Below are positions 35,049 to 43,588 of a stretch of 48,345 bases of DNA, one piece after another. Made by a program: the position numbers and the translations under genes. Location: the NCBI GenBank assembly GCA_014653365.1, contig JACWEQ010000009.1, forward strand, positions 1 through 48,345. Direction: 5' to 3'. How positions within the stretch are numbered: position 1 is the stretch's first letter; each line of letters begins with the position of its first letter. The notes beneath the pieces are model-generated. The model saw nothing but the letters and a program-made list of their open reading frames with translations. It was not told the DNA's origin and made no database searches. The stretch is from Pelagibacterales bacterium SAG-MED49. GTDB taxonomy: Bacteria; Pseudomonadota; Alphaproteobacteria; Pelagibacterales; Pelagibacteraceae.

Positions 35049-37280
35049 GTGACTGGAGCTGAAACTCAAATATTAATTAATGAGCTTCAGTCAAAGATTG
35101 ATCAGCTTCCAACTAAAAGTACGCTTAAAGCATTAGAGTATCGTCTCGATGCAATCTTACAGGCAAATCTTGATACATTCTGGTTATTGATATGTGCAAT
35201 ACTTGTATTCTTAATGCAAGCAGGCTTTATGTGTTTAGAGTCTGGTTTATCTAGAACTAAAAATAATATTAACGTTGCTCTAAAAAATATAACAGATTTT
35301 GGAGTAGCGGTTGTAATATTTTGGGCATTTGGTTTTGCTTTAATGTATGGAACAAGTGTCTCAGGATTGTTTGGTAATAAATTCTTTTTTTTCACTACCA
35401 AGGTTGCTGGCTATCAAACTTACTTTGTTTTTCAAGCAATGTTTGTTGCAACTGCTGCAACTATTATTTCAGGAGCTGTCGCTGAAAGATTAAAGTTTTT
35501 TTCTTATGTAATTATCACGTTTTTTGCATCAGGTTTTTTTTATCCAATAGTAGGTCATTGGTCTTGGGCTTTTAATTTTGATGATCCTACTGAAAAATTT
35601 GGTTGGCTTGGTAAATTAGGTTATCTTGATTTTGCAGGTGCTTCTGTTGTTCATTCTGTGGGAGGTTGGATTGCATTATCAGTTTTGTTAATAGTTGGAA
35701 ACCGAACTGGAAGATTTAGAAAAAATAGTTCAAACAAAACTTTTCAAGGAAGTAATACTCCAATTGCAGCACTTGGCGCACTTATTTTATGGTTTGGTTG
35801 GTTTGGATTTAATGGGGGTGCCAATGGCGCAATGGATATTAAAATCCCATTGATTTTAATTAATACTTTTTTATCTGCTTCTTTTGGACTTATTTTTTCA
35901 AGTATGATGGGAATACTTGTTTTGAAAAAACCAGAACCTTTATTTATGATAACAGGTCCTCTTGCAGGCTTAGTTTCTATCACAGCATCATGTGCTTATG
36001 TTGATCCTTCAGATGCAATTGTTATTGGAAGTATTGGAGGAATTATTTCAGGTTCAACAATTGTATTATTAGAAAAAATTCAAATTGATGACGTTGTAAG
36101 TGCAATACCTGTTCATCTAGCTGCAGGGATTTGGGGAACTATTGCAGTTGCTCTATTTGGAAATTTTGAAATGATGGGAGTTGAAAAAACAAGGTTAGAG
36201 CAGTTATTTATTCAACTAATAGGAATAGGTTCAATTGGTAGCTTTTGTTTTTTTGGGTCTTATATAATTTTTAAAACTATTAATTCATTTTTCCCATTAA
36301 GAGTTGGAAAAATTGAGGAAGAGTTAGGCCTTAATATTTCAGAACATAACGCCTCAACAGATACACATGAATTATTAGAAGTTTTAACAAAACAAGCTAA
36401 ATCAGAGGATTATTCTAATAGAGCTCCGCAAGATCCTTTTACTGACAGCGGTATTATAGGAACTCAATATAATGCTTTAATGGATAAACTTGAACAAACC
36501 GAAAAACAAAAAAATAAATGGAAAAATAGAGTCTCTCAAGAGATTAAACTCGCAATGGATGTTCAAAAACGTTTAATGCCCAAAAGAGATATGGATCACT
36601 TTCCCATATTTGGTTTAAATATTCCAGCAAGAGAAATCTCAGGAGATTTTTATGATTTTTATCCTCATGATGATGAAGTTTATTTTACATTATCTGATGT
36701 ATCTGGCAAAGGGGTTAATGCGGGTATGGTTATGGCTAAAGCGATTACATTATTTAAAATTTTTGCGAGACAAAAATTTAAACCCAATGAAATACTATTT
36801 GAAATGAATAATGATTTATATGAGTCAAACCCAGCCGGAACATTTATAACCTCTATTGTTGGGCGATATAATTTAAAATCAGATTTATTTGAAATTGCTA
36901 ATGCGGGACATCAGCCAGCTTTATTAAAGATTGGTGAAGAATTTAGGGAATATCCATCTAGCTCCGTGCCATTAGCGGTTACAAAACACAAAGATGAAAA
37001 TATTTACAAATTAGAAAACTTTAATCTTAATGGTGGGAGAATTTATTGTTTTACTGATGGTTTTTCTGAATGCATGGATGAAAATAAACAAGAGATCGGT
37101 ATCGACGGAGTTAAAAATCTTATATTAAAACATCAAAACTCCTCATTAAAAAAAGAATTAGAAGATGCAACCGAAGAGATTAGGCTTAAAAGTTTAAAAA
37201 TAGACTCAGTTGAAACAGGTATTAAAGAAAATAACGATATTCTTGATGATGATTTAACAATTATTGGAATTGGAAAATAA
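35049..37280 (+). CDS. Ammonium channel (Amt) fused to a SpoIIE-type PP2C serine phosphatase
   Basis: A 743-residue protein that could act as an ammonium sensor-transducer. Residues about 40-425 are a full Amt with eleven helices: AGFMCLESG, FQAMFVATAATIISGAVAERLKF, the conserved Asp194 in DFAGASVVH, and the twin pore histidines His202 and His356 (PVHLAAGIWG). So it is not obviously a dead channel. A linker with a coiled coil (MDKLEQTEKQKNKWKNRV) and the helix AMDVQKRLMP leads to the phosphatase at about 515-743, with metal aspartates in SGDFYDF (Asp533), SDVSGKG, FTDGFSE and DDLTIIGI. It starts with GTG, 15 bases after the HMA gene. No glnK lies beside it, unlike most amt genes. Confidence 0.93.
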   Translation: MTGAETQILINELQSKIDQLPTKSTLKALEYRLDAILQANLDTFWLLICAILVFLMQAGFMCLESGLSRTKNNINVALKNITDFGVAVVIFWAFGFALMYGTSVSGLFGNKFFFFTTKVAGYQTYFVFQAMFVATAATIISGAVAERLKFFSYVIITFFASGFFYPIVGHWSWAFNFDDPTEKFGWLGKLGYLDFAGASVVHSVGGWIALSVLLIVGNRTGRFRKNSSNKTFQGSNTPIAALGALILWFGWFGFNGGANGAMDIKIPLILINTFLSASFGLIFSSMMGILVLKKPEPLFMITGPLAGLVSITASCAYVDPSDAIVIGSIGGIISGSTIVLLEKIQIDDVVSAIPVHLAAGIWGTIAVALFGNFEMMGVEKTRLEQLFIQLIGIGSIGSFCFFGSYIIFKTINSFFPLRVGKIEEELGLNISEHNASTDTHELLEVLTKQAKSEDYSNRAPQDPFTDSGIIGTQYNALMDKLEQTEKQKNKWKNRVSQEIKLAMDVQKRLMPKRDMDHFPIFGLNIPAREISGDFYDFYPHDDEVYFTLSDVSGKGVNAGMVMAKAITLFKIFARQKFKPNEILFEMNNDLYESNPAGTFITSIVGRYNLKSDLFEIANAGHQPALLKIGEEFREYPSSSVPLAVTKHKDENIYKLENFNLNGGRIYCFTDGFSECMDENKQEIGIDGVKNLILKHQNSSLKKELEDATEEIRLKSLKIDSVETGIKENNDILDDDLTIIGIGK

Positions 37281-37359
37281 AATCAAAATGAACATCTTTT
37301 ATTTTTAATTAGTAAATTTAAGCTTTATTTATAAAAAAAAATATATAGTAATTATTAAT

Positions 37360-37659
37360 ATGAAAAAGAATCTTTTTATTTTAATTTCTTTTATACTCTT
37401 AACGGGATGTGCTCAAAATTTAGCATTACTAGGTCCAGCTATTTCAGTTGCTACAACTGGAGGAGTTCAACATGCGGTGGTTGGTGGAACAATAAACCAA
37501 GGTATTAAGAGTGAAACAGGCAAAAATATCAGTGAACATATGATAAGCTTATTGGATGCAAATAAAGAGCATCAAGAGTGCAATAATGAACATAGCAATT
37601 CGTTACAGGAAATATTTTTTGATAGTTCAGAGGGTATTAATTGTAAAAATATTCAATAA
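37360..37659 (+). CDS. Small lipoprotein of unknown function
   Basis: The 99-residue product has a lipoprotein signal peptide with lipobox LLTGC (Cys18). A glycine/alanine-rich hydrophobic segment follows (LALLGPAISVATTGGVQHAVVGG), then a polar, histidine- and glutamate-containing tail. I recognise no functional domain. It stands alone between the Amt-phosphatase gene and the EamA transporter operon, with gaps of about 75-80 bases on each side. Confidence 0.65.
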   Translation: MKKNLFILISFILLTGCAQNLALLGPAISVATTGGVQHAVVGGTINQGIKSETGKNISEHMISLLDANKEHQECNNEHSNSLQEIFFDSSEGINCKNIQ

Positions 37660-37734
37660 ATAAAAATTTTTTTAACTAAATCTTTATAAATATTTTATTA
37701 AAGATAGACATTACTTTCAATCTTTGGAAAAATA

Positions 37735-38658
37735 ATGCTTCACAAAATCAAGGGTGCCAAAGTGAGAAAAAATACTAAAGCATATATTATGTTGATCCTT
37801 GCCACATTATTTTGGGCAGGAAATTTTACTATAGGTAAGTTTGCATTCACAGAAAATATACCCCCTTATTCATTGGCTTTTTTTAGATGGACTTTGGTTT
37901 GGATAATATTGGTACCTTTTACTTATAAAGAGTTTCCCAAAATTAAAAGAGAAGTTAAGGGTAATTTATTATTGTTTTTTATTTTAGGTTTTACTAGTGT
38001 TGGAATATTTTCTGCATTTACCTACAACGCTCTTAATCATACCCAAGTAATTAATGCCTCACTTTTTAATACCGCAATTCCAGTCTCAATAATTTTAGTT
38101 TGTTTCTTGCTAAAAATCGAAAAAACAAATATTTTTCAAATATCTGGTTTAATAGTTTCAGTTTTAGGAATTTTAGCAATTATCACTCGTCTTGATTTAG
38201 ATATTTTACTAACTTTAAATTTTAATAAAGGAGATATTTATATGTTAATTGCAATCATTTCTTGGGGGATTTATTCTGCGTTTTTAAAGAAAAAAACAAT
38301 TAATATATCTTTACTTTCACTTGTTCAGGTTGTTTGTACATTCGGTTTAATCATTCTTTTCCCAGCTTTTTTATTTGAACTAGCTCAAGGAAAAACAACT
38401 GAAGTAAATAGTAATCTTTTTTATATTTTACTTTATATTGCAATATTTCCAAGTATTGGCTCTTATTATTGCTGGGCAGGGGCGGTTTCGATCATAGGTG
38501 CTAATAGAGCTGGAATATTTTTATCATTAATTCCATTATTTAGTACAATTTTTGCAATAATATTTTTTAATGAAAAATTTTTATTTTTTCATTTCATTGG
38601 TTCGGTTTTAATTATATTAGGTTTATTTTTATCAAACAAAAAAGTTATAAATGCTTAA
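37735..38658 (+). CDS. EamA-family (DMT superfamily) transporter
   Basis: A 307-residue inner-membrane carrier with ten helices in two EamA halves. The first half starts LATLFWAGNFTIGKFAF and PPYSLAFFRWTLV; the second ISWGIYSAFLKKK and the closing helix IIFFNEKFLFFHFIGSVLIILGL. Such proteins export or import metabolites, and the substrate cannot be predicted here. The start could be the ATG at 37735 or the internal Met at residue 19, which would remove a basic tail. It overlaps the next gene by 8 bases. Confidence 0.85.
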   Translation: MLHKIKGAKVRKNTKAYIMLILATLFWAGNFTIGKFAFTENIPPYSLAFFRWTLVWIILVPFTYKEFPKIKREVKGNLLLFFILGFTSVGIFSAFTYNALNHTQVINASLFNTAIPVSIILVCFLLKIEKTNIFQISGLIVSVLGILAIITRLDLDILLTLNFNKGDIYMLIAIISWGIYSAFLKKKTINISLLSLVQVVCTFGLIILFPAFLFELAQGKTTEVNSNLFYILLYIAIFPSIGSYYCWAGAVSIIGANRAGIFLSLIPLFSTIFAIIFFNEKFLFFHFIGSVLIILGLFLSNKKVINA

Positions 38659-39604
38659 AGTTGCAATTTTAGATGATTATCAAAATGTTTCACAAGAATT
38701 TGTGGATCTTAAAAAATTATCTGGAAAGTATGAATTTAAGATTTTAAGTGAACCTTTTAAAGATGAAGCTGATGCTATTGAGCAATTAGCTGATTTCGAA
38801 GCATTATTAATTATGCGTGAGCGAACGCCAATTACTAAAAATTTAATAGATAATTTAAATGATTTAAAATTCATTATCACTAGTGGCTTAAGAAATAAAG
38901 CAATCGACTTGGACGCTGCAGAAAAAAGAAAAATTATAGTTTGTGGTACTGAGATGAATACCAATCCAACACCAGAACTTACCTGGGCCCTGATTTTAGG
39001 TTTAGCTAGAAATTTCAAAGAAGAGCTTGATAATATGTACCAAGGTTATTGGCAAACAACTATAGGGTTTGAGTTAAAGGGAAAAATTTTAGGATTAATT
39101 GGTCTCGGAAGAGTTGGGTCACAAGTTGCTAAAATTGGAAAAGCTTTTGGCATGGAAGTTATGGCTTGGAGTGAAAACTTAAATTTAGATACTTGTAAAG
39201 AGCTAGATGTACTTCCTTGCAGCAAAGAAGACTTAATTAAAAATTCAGATGTAGTTTCAATTCATGTCCAAGGAGGGGATCGTTATAAAGACTGCATCAC
39301 TATTAAAGAATTTGATCAAATGAAAAAAACTGCATTTTTGATAAACACCTCGAGAGGTACAATAGTAAATGAAGATGATTTAATTATTGCATTATCAACC
39401 AATGTAATCGCTGGTGCTGGAATTGATGTTTATGAGAAAGAACCACTGCCAGAAGGTAATAAATTAAGATTTTTACCCAATGCATTGCTTACACCTCATA
39501 TTGGATATGTGACTGCTGAAAACTATAATATTATTTATACCCAAATGATTGAAGATCTCGAGTCTTGTGCAAATGGTAAGCCTATTCGTGTTATTGAAAA
39601 GTAA
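38651..39604 (+). CDS. D-isomer-specific 2-hydroxyacid dehydrogenase (SerA-like)
   Basis: An NAD-dependent oxidoreductase of 317 residues. The nucleotide-binding fold has GLIGLGRVGSQVAK near 151-164. The catalytic residues are in NTSRGTIVNED (Arg), GIDVYEKEPLP (Glu) and LLTPHIGYVT (His). It lacks the ACT domain of full-size phosphoglycerate dehydrogenase, so glycerate/hydroxypyruvate-type or other 2-hydroxyacids are possible substrates. It overlaps the EamA gene by 8 bases and the deacetylase gene by one base, in a four-gene operon. Confidence 0.88.
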   Translation: MLKVAILDDYQNVSQEFVDLKKLSGKYEFKILSEPFKDEADAIEQLADFEALLIMRERTPITKNLIDNLNDLKFIITSGLRNKAIDLDAAEKRKIIVCGTEMNTNPTPELTWALILGLARNFKEELDNMYQGYWQTTIGFELKGKILGLIGLGRVGSQVAKIGKAFGMEVMAWSENLNLDTCKELDVLPCSKEDLIKNSDVVSIHVQGGDRYKDCITIKEFDQMKKTAFLINTSRGTIVNEDDLIIALSTNVIAGAGIDVYEKEPLPEGNKLRFLPNALLTPHIGYVTAENYNIIYTQMIEDLESCANGKPIRVIEK

Positions 39605-40497
39605 TGGAGCTACCAGTAGTTAATCACAAAGACTATGTTGCTAAAATTGGCGATGACCACAAGTTTCCAATTAATAAATTTGGTGAACTTGCTAAATATT
39701 TAATTGATCAAAAAGTCGTAAAACAATTTCATAACCCTAAAGCTTGTTCTTTTGAAACTTTAAATAGAGCCCATTCAAAAGATTATATAAATGATATAAA
39801 AAATAAAACTTTAGATGAAAAGAAAATTAAAAAAATTGGTTTTCCATTAGTTGATAGCGTGGTTCAAAGATCCTTAGTTGCAACTGGGGGAACTGTTTTA
39901 GCATCAAAACTTGCGCTAAATTATGGAGTTGCATGCAACACTGCAGGCGGTAGTCATCATGCAAATTATGATGGTGGTGCTGGGTATTGCGTGTTCAATG
40001 ACGCAGCAGTTGCTGCTCATTATTTACTAGAAAGAGGCTTTTCTAATAGAATATTGATCGTTGATTTAGATGTACACCAAGGAAATGGAAACTCAGAAAT
40101 TTTTAAAGATAATAGACATGTCTTTACTTTTAGTATGCATTCAAAGACTAATTATCCTGCTAAAAAATCAATTAGTGATTTAGATGTTGAGCTTGAAGAT
40201 AATCTTGAAGATGAAGCATATATAAAGACACTTAAATTTTATTTAAATGAATTAAATAACGAAAACTTTGATTTTGTTTTTTATATAGCTGGTGTTGATA
40301 TTCATTTTAATGACCGATTAGGCAAATTAAAAATTTCAGATGAGGGTATCAGGCTTAGAGATGAGCTAGTAATTGAAAATTTTTCTTCAAAAAGAATACC
40401 TATTTGTGGCGTTTTAGGGGGAGGTTATAATAAAGACTTTAATAAATTAGTAGAATTACACTCTATATTACATCAATCTTGTGCTAAATTAATTTAA
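39604..40497 (+). CDS. Histone-deacetylase-family zinc amidohydrolase
   Basis: A 297-residue member of the arginase/deacetylase superfamily, closest in appearance to class IV (HDAC11-like) bacterial proteins. Motifs include TAGGSHHANYDGGAGYCVFND with the catalytic His pair, the zinc ligands in VDLDVHQGNG, the third ligand region GVDIHFNDRLG and the C-terminal GVLGGGYN. Bacterial relatives deacetylate polyamines, other N-acetylated small molecules or proteins. The true substrate is not evident, but the operon with a 2-hydroxyacid dehydrogenase suggests metabolism. Confidence 0.88.
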   Translation: MELPVVNHKDYVAKIGDDHKFPINKFGELAKYLIDQKVVKQFHNPKACSFETLNRAHSKDYINDIKNKTLDEKKIKKIGFPLVDSVVQRSLVATGGTVLASKLALNYGVACNTAGGSHHANYDGGAGYCVFNDAAVAAHYLLERGFSNRILIVDLDVHQGNGNSEIFKDNRHVFTFSMHSKTNYPAKKSISDLDVELEDNLEDEAYIKTLKFYLNELNNENFDFVFYIAGVDIHFNDRLGKLKISDEGIRLRDELVIENFSSKRIPICGVLGGGYNKDFNKLVELHSILHQSCAKLI

Positions 40498-40500
40498 ATT

Positions 40501-40875
40501 ATGATAAAGAAAATTAATAAAGATTTAACTTCTGAACAAAAATTAGTTTTATTTGAAGAGGGCACAGAAATGGCTGGAACAAGTGAACTAAATCAAGAAA
40601 AAAGAGAAGGAAGTTTTCACTGTGTTAATTGCGGAGTAAAATTATTTGATTCAAACACAAAGTATGAAAGTGGCTCAGGTTGGCCATCTTTTTACGAATC
40701 TTTACCAGATGTATTTGAAACTAAGACAGATTATTTACTAGGTTATGCAAGAACAGAGTATCATTGTAAGAAATGTGGTGGTCATCATGGTCATATCTTT
40801 GAAGATGGACCCAATCCAACTGGCAAAAGATACTGTAATAATGGTGTTTGTTTAGTGTTTAAGTCCAAAGAATAG
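40501..40875 (+). CDS. msrB: Peptide methionine-R-sulfoxide reductase MsrB
   Basis: Repairs methionine-R-sulfoxide in proteins. The 124 residues cover a single MsrB domain. The structural zinc is held by CVNC (41/44) and CKKC (89/92); SGSGWPSFY and GHHGHIFEDGP line the active site, and RYCNNGVCL holds the catalytic Cys112. The usual context RYCINSASL is altered, with an additional Cys117 that might serve as the resolving cysteine. It starts 3 bases after the deacetylase stop. Confidence 0.93.
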   Translation: MIKKINKDLTSEQKLVLFEEGTEMAGTSELNQEKREGSFHCVNCGVKLFDSNTKYESGSGWPSFYESLPDVFETKTDYLLGYARTEYHCKKCGGHHGHIFEDGPNPTGKRYCNNGVCLVFKSKE

Positions 40876-40888
40876 ATTAAAATCTATT
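40871..40888. terminator. Palindrome holding both stop codons of convergent msrB and grx; possible weak bidirectional terminator
   Basis: AATAGATT-AA-AATCTATT is a perfect inverted repeat with 8-base arms. The TAG stop of msrB (40873-40875) and the TAG stop of the glutaredoxin gene on the other strand (40884-40886) are mirror images within it. It has little GC, so termination would be weak. Confidence 0.3.
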
Positions 40889-41138
40889 TAAGAAGATCTT
40901 GTAATTTATTTTCTTTTTCTAAAGCTCTTGTTTCATCGTAACCACCAATGTGTTGATCATCAAAAAAGATTTGTGGAATAGTTCTTTTACCATTAGCTTT
41001 TTTAATCATTTCATCCATTGCACCATCAACTGTTGCAATGTTTATTTCTTTATATTCAACCTTGTTTCTAGTTAATAATCTTTTGGCAGCATCACAGTAA
41101 TTGCAAAGAGGACCTGTATAAATAGTTACTGATTTCAT
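40884..41138 (-). CDS. grxC: Glutaredoxin
   Basis: An 84-residue thiol oxidoreductase with the active site CNYC (Cys12, Cys15) in the first helix, the cis-proline segment RTIPQIFFDD and the glutathione-binding GGYDE motif near the C-terminus. The usual active site is CPYC; asparagine replaces the proline, which may change its redox potential. It converges on msrB with an 8-base gap and follows the DUF2805-like gene by 3 bases. Confidence 0.9.
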   Translation of the reverse strand: MKSVTIYTGPLCNYCDAAKRLLTRNKVEYKEINIATVDGAMDEMIKKANGKRTIPQIFFDDQHIGGYDETRALEKENKLQDLLK

Positions 41139-41141
41139 AAC

Positions 41142-41522
41142 TTATAAGTAGTCATTCTTTTTAATTTTACTAGTTATTTCTTTTCTAGAGTATTCAAATT
41201 TTTTTCTGTGTTTGATACTTTTTTGATTTACTCTTTTTCTCCATAATCTAAATGAAGTAGGTTTAACAGATCTTCGCATAATTTTAATCACTTCAGATTC
41301 TTTCTTGCCTGTCCTTTTTTCTATTTCCTCAAAAGTGATCCGATCTGCCCAAGCAGCCCAAACAACCCAATCTGGGTCATTAACATCTGGCTCTGGATTT
41401 TTAACTCTAGTAATAGGGGTGTGACCTTTTTTTTTCATAAATCCTTTATATTTGAAAAAAATGATTAATGCATTTTTTTTAAGGTCGTGGTATATCTTAT
41501 TCTGATAGTCCTTCTTAGCCAT
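41142..41522 (-). CDS. DUF2805 / TIGR03643-like small basic protein
   Basis: A 126-residue protein matching a conserved uncharacterised family: DPDWVVWAAWADRITFEEIE, then GKKESEVIKIMRRSVKPTSF and RLWRKRVNQKSIKHRKKF. The middle part could form a helix-turn-helix (EEIEKRTGKKESEVIKIMR), so DNA or RNA binding is possible but not shown. It is first in a two-gene minus-strand operon with glutaredoxin and divergent from the LysE transporter. Confidence 0.75.
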   Translation of the reverse strand: MAKKDYQNKIYHDLKKNALIIFFKYKGFMKKKGHTPITRVKNPEPDVNDPDWVVWAAWADRITFEEIEKRTGKKESEVIKIMRRSVKPTSFRLWRKRVNQKSIKHRKKFEYSRKEITSKIKKNDYL

Positions 41523-41561
41523 CTTTAGCTCCCGGTTTTTTAGGACTATCTAACTCTTGAA

Positions 41562-42176
41562 ATGTACCCCCTAAATTATTTCTTATTTTTACAAATAATT
41601 TTATTTTTATTTATTACTCCTGGTACTCCTAGAATTGTTATTATTTCATACTCAATGAATTATGGAGTTCAAAAATGCATTTGGACTGCATTTGGAGACG
41701 TAACAGCAAACTTTATTCAGGCAACATTAGTTATTTTTGTAATTGGTTCGTTTTTTTCAGATAATCCAAATTTTTTAAATACTTTTAAATGGATTGGAAT
41801 AGCTTATTTATTGTATCTTGCGTATGATCTTTACAACTCAAAACCAAAAGATGTAAGTTCAAATAATATTTCATCAAAAAGTTTTTTTTCATTCTTTAGA
41901 GATGGCTTTTTAGTTGCGGGTACAAGTCCTAAGGCTTGGATGTTTTTTCCTCTAATCTTTCCACAATTTATTGATTTTAATTCCAATTATATTGTTCAAT
42001 TTTTTATTTTAATTACAACCTATGTGGTTTTAGATTTTTTATCTTTAATTGCTTATGCTGTTCTTGCTAGAAAATTAATTGTTTGGATAAAAGCAAATCC
42101 AAAAGTAATAAATACAATTTCTGCGAGTGTTTTAATTATTATTGCAATTATAATTGCAGTTATTCAGCAATATTAA
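41562..42176 (+). CDS. LysE/RhtB-family amino-acid exporter
   Basis: A 204-residue inner-membrane protein of about six helices. The N-terminal FITPGTPRIVIISYSMNYG corresponds to the family's PGP motif region. The segment LVAGTSPKAWMFFPLIFPQF matches the conserved NPKA-type motif. It should export an amino acid or derivative. The substrate is not predictable. It is divergent from the DUF2805 gene and followed by a 90-base gap before livK. Confidence 0.85.
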   Translation: MYPLNYFLFLQIILFLFITPGTPRIVIISYSMNYGVQKCIWTAFGDVTANFIQATLVIFVIGSFFSDNPNFLNTFKWIGIAYLLYLAYDLYNSKPKDVSSNNISSKSFFSFFRDGFLVAGTSPKAWMFFPLIFPQFIDFNSNYIVQFFILITTYVVLDFLSLIAYAVLARKLIVWIKANPKVINTISASVLIIIAIIIAVIQQY

Positions 42177-42193
42177 TGTCATTAGTGTTGCTT

Positions 42194-42208
42194 ATTGCCA
42201 CTTGCAAT
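42194..42208. promoter_or_regulatory. Short inverted repeat upstream of livK
   Basis: ATTGC-CACTT-GCAAT is a small palindrome in the 90-base gap before the liv operon, about 60 bases before the livK ATG. It could be an operator. A clear ribosome site, AGGGGA at 42252-42257, precedes livK. Support is weak because the arms are only 5 bases. Confidence 0.25.
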
Positions 42209-42266
42209 AGTTCTAATTTCTTTATTTAATCAGATATTAATTAATTAATAATGAGGGGAAATAAAA

Positions 42267-43502
42267 ATGAAATTAAATAAAATAATCTTAAGTTTTATTT
42301 CTGCATTAGCATTATTATTATCTACATCTATAACTTCTTTTGCAAAAGTTGTTGGGGATAAGATAATTTTAGGATCTGCTATTTCATTAACTGGAAAATA
42401 CTCATCAAATGGTGTTCATACGCAGAATGGTTACAACATGGCTGTGGACAGAATTAACAGTATGGGTGGAGTTAAAGTTGGTGGAAAAACTTATAAGTTT
42501 GAAATCATTTATTACGATGATGAGTCAAACCCTAAGAGAGCAGCTCAACTTGCAGAAAGACTTATATCACAAGATGGTGTTGAGTTTATGCTTGGACCAT
42601 ATAGTTCAGGTCTAACTAAAGCAATTGCGCCAGTAACTGAGAAATATGGAGTTCCAATGGTTGAAGCCAACGGTGCATCTAGATCTTTATTTACTAAAGG
42701 TTACAAATATCTGTTCGCAGTGCTTGCACCAGCAAACTTATATCTTGATGTAGCTATAGACTTAGCAGTTGAAAAAAATGGTGGCAAACCAGTAACTGTT
42801 GCTATGGCTTTTGAACAAGATGCTTTTTCACAAGATGTTAGATTAGGTGTTTTGGAAGCAATTGATAGAACAGGATCAAAAAAAGTAATAGATGATAAGT
42901 TACCTAAAGAACTAAATGATATGGCAGCTACTTTAGCTAAAGTTAAAGCTGTTAAGCCAGATGTTCTTGTAGTTTCAGGTCATACTAAAGGTGCTTTAAC
43001 AGCTATTAGACAAATTGCTGAAATGAAAGTGGATGTACCAATGCTTGCAATGACCCACTGTGATGCTGCAAAATTATCAAAGCAACATGGTAAAAATTCG
43101 CAGTACGCATTATGTGCTTCTCAATGGCATAAAACATTAACATATAAGGATGATTTCTTCAAAGATGGTATGACTTACGATGCTGACTTTAAAAAATTAT
43201 TTGATTATGCACCACCTTATCAAGCAGCTGAGTCTTCAGCAGCTTTATTGGTTTTTAAAGATGCATTTGAAAGAGCAGATTCTTTTGACAAAGTAAAAGT
43301 TAGAGATGCGCTTGCAGCTACTAATATGCAAACTTTTTATGGAAACATAAAATTTGCAGAAGGTGGTCAGAATGTTGATAAACCAATGGTGTTATTCCAA
43401 GTTATGTGTGATGGGGATAATTGTGAAAATAAAGTTGTAGCTCCTACTAAGTGGGCTTCAGCTGAATTGATACACCCAATTCCTTCTTGGTCTAAAAGAT
43501 AA
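42267..43502 (+). CDS. livK: Liv-type ABC transporter periplasmic substrate-binding protein
   Basis: A 411-residue secreted binding protein of the HAAT (branched-chain amino acid/amide) family. The signal peptide ends near SFAK. The mature protein starts KIILGSAISLTGKYSSNG, the typical opening strand with the substrate-binding serine loop, and has the ESNPKRAAQLAERLISQDGVEFMLGPYSSG hinge region. It lacks the very short form of LivJ/LivK and is closer to the larger amide/amino-acid-binding members. Preceded by a strong ribosome site and followed by a terminator-like hairpin, it is probably the most highly expressed gene of this operon. Confidence 0.92.
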   Translation: MKLNKIILSFISALALLLSTSITSFAKVVGDKIILGSAISLTGKYSSNGVHTQNGYNMAVDRINSMGGVKVGGKTYKFEIIYYDDESNPKRAAQLAERLISQDGVEFMLGPYSSGLTKAIAPVTEKYGVPMVEANGASRSLFTKGYKYLFAVLAPANLYLDVAIDLAVEKNGGKPVTVAMAFEQDAFSQDVRLGVLEAIDRTGSKKVIDDKLPKELNDMAATLAKVKAVKPDVLVVSGHTKGALTAIRQIAEMKVDVPMLAMTHCDAAKLSKQHGKNSQYALCASQWHKTLTYKDDFFKDGMTYDADFKKLFDYAPPYQAAESSAALLVFKDAFERADSFDKVKVRDALAATNMQTFYGNIKFAEGGQNVDKPMVLFQVMCDGDNCENKVVAPTKWASAELIHPIPSWSKR

Positions 43503-43518
43503 TATCTAATATATGGAG

Positions 43519-43545
43519 TGCTCCCTAGTAATAGGGGGCATTTTT
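43519..43545 (+). terminator. Rho-independent-type hairpin between livK and livH
   Basis: TGCTCCCTA (43519-43527), a GTAAA-like loop of four bases, and TAGGGGGCA (43532-43540) form a 9-pair stem with one G-T wobble, followed by five T. It is by far the most GC-rich hairpin in the neighbourhood. It probably allows partial readthrough, so that the binding protein is made in excess of the permease, and may stabilise the livK mRNA 3' end. Confidence 0.8.
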
Positions 43546-43588
43546 ATATAAAAAGATAAAAATTTATTTAGAAAGTTTCAAAAAAATT

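Noticed and set aside
37680..37705. Hairpin ATCTTTATAA / TTATTAAAGAT before the EamA operon
   Set aside because: All A/T-rich with a bulge and no T-run or conserved context; too easily found by chance.
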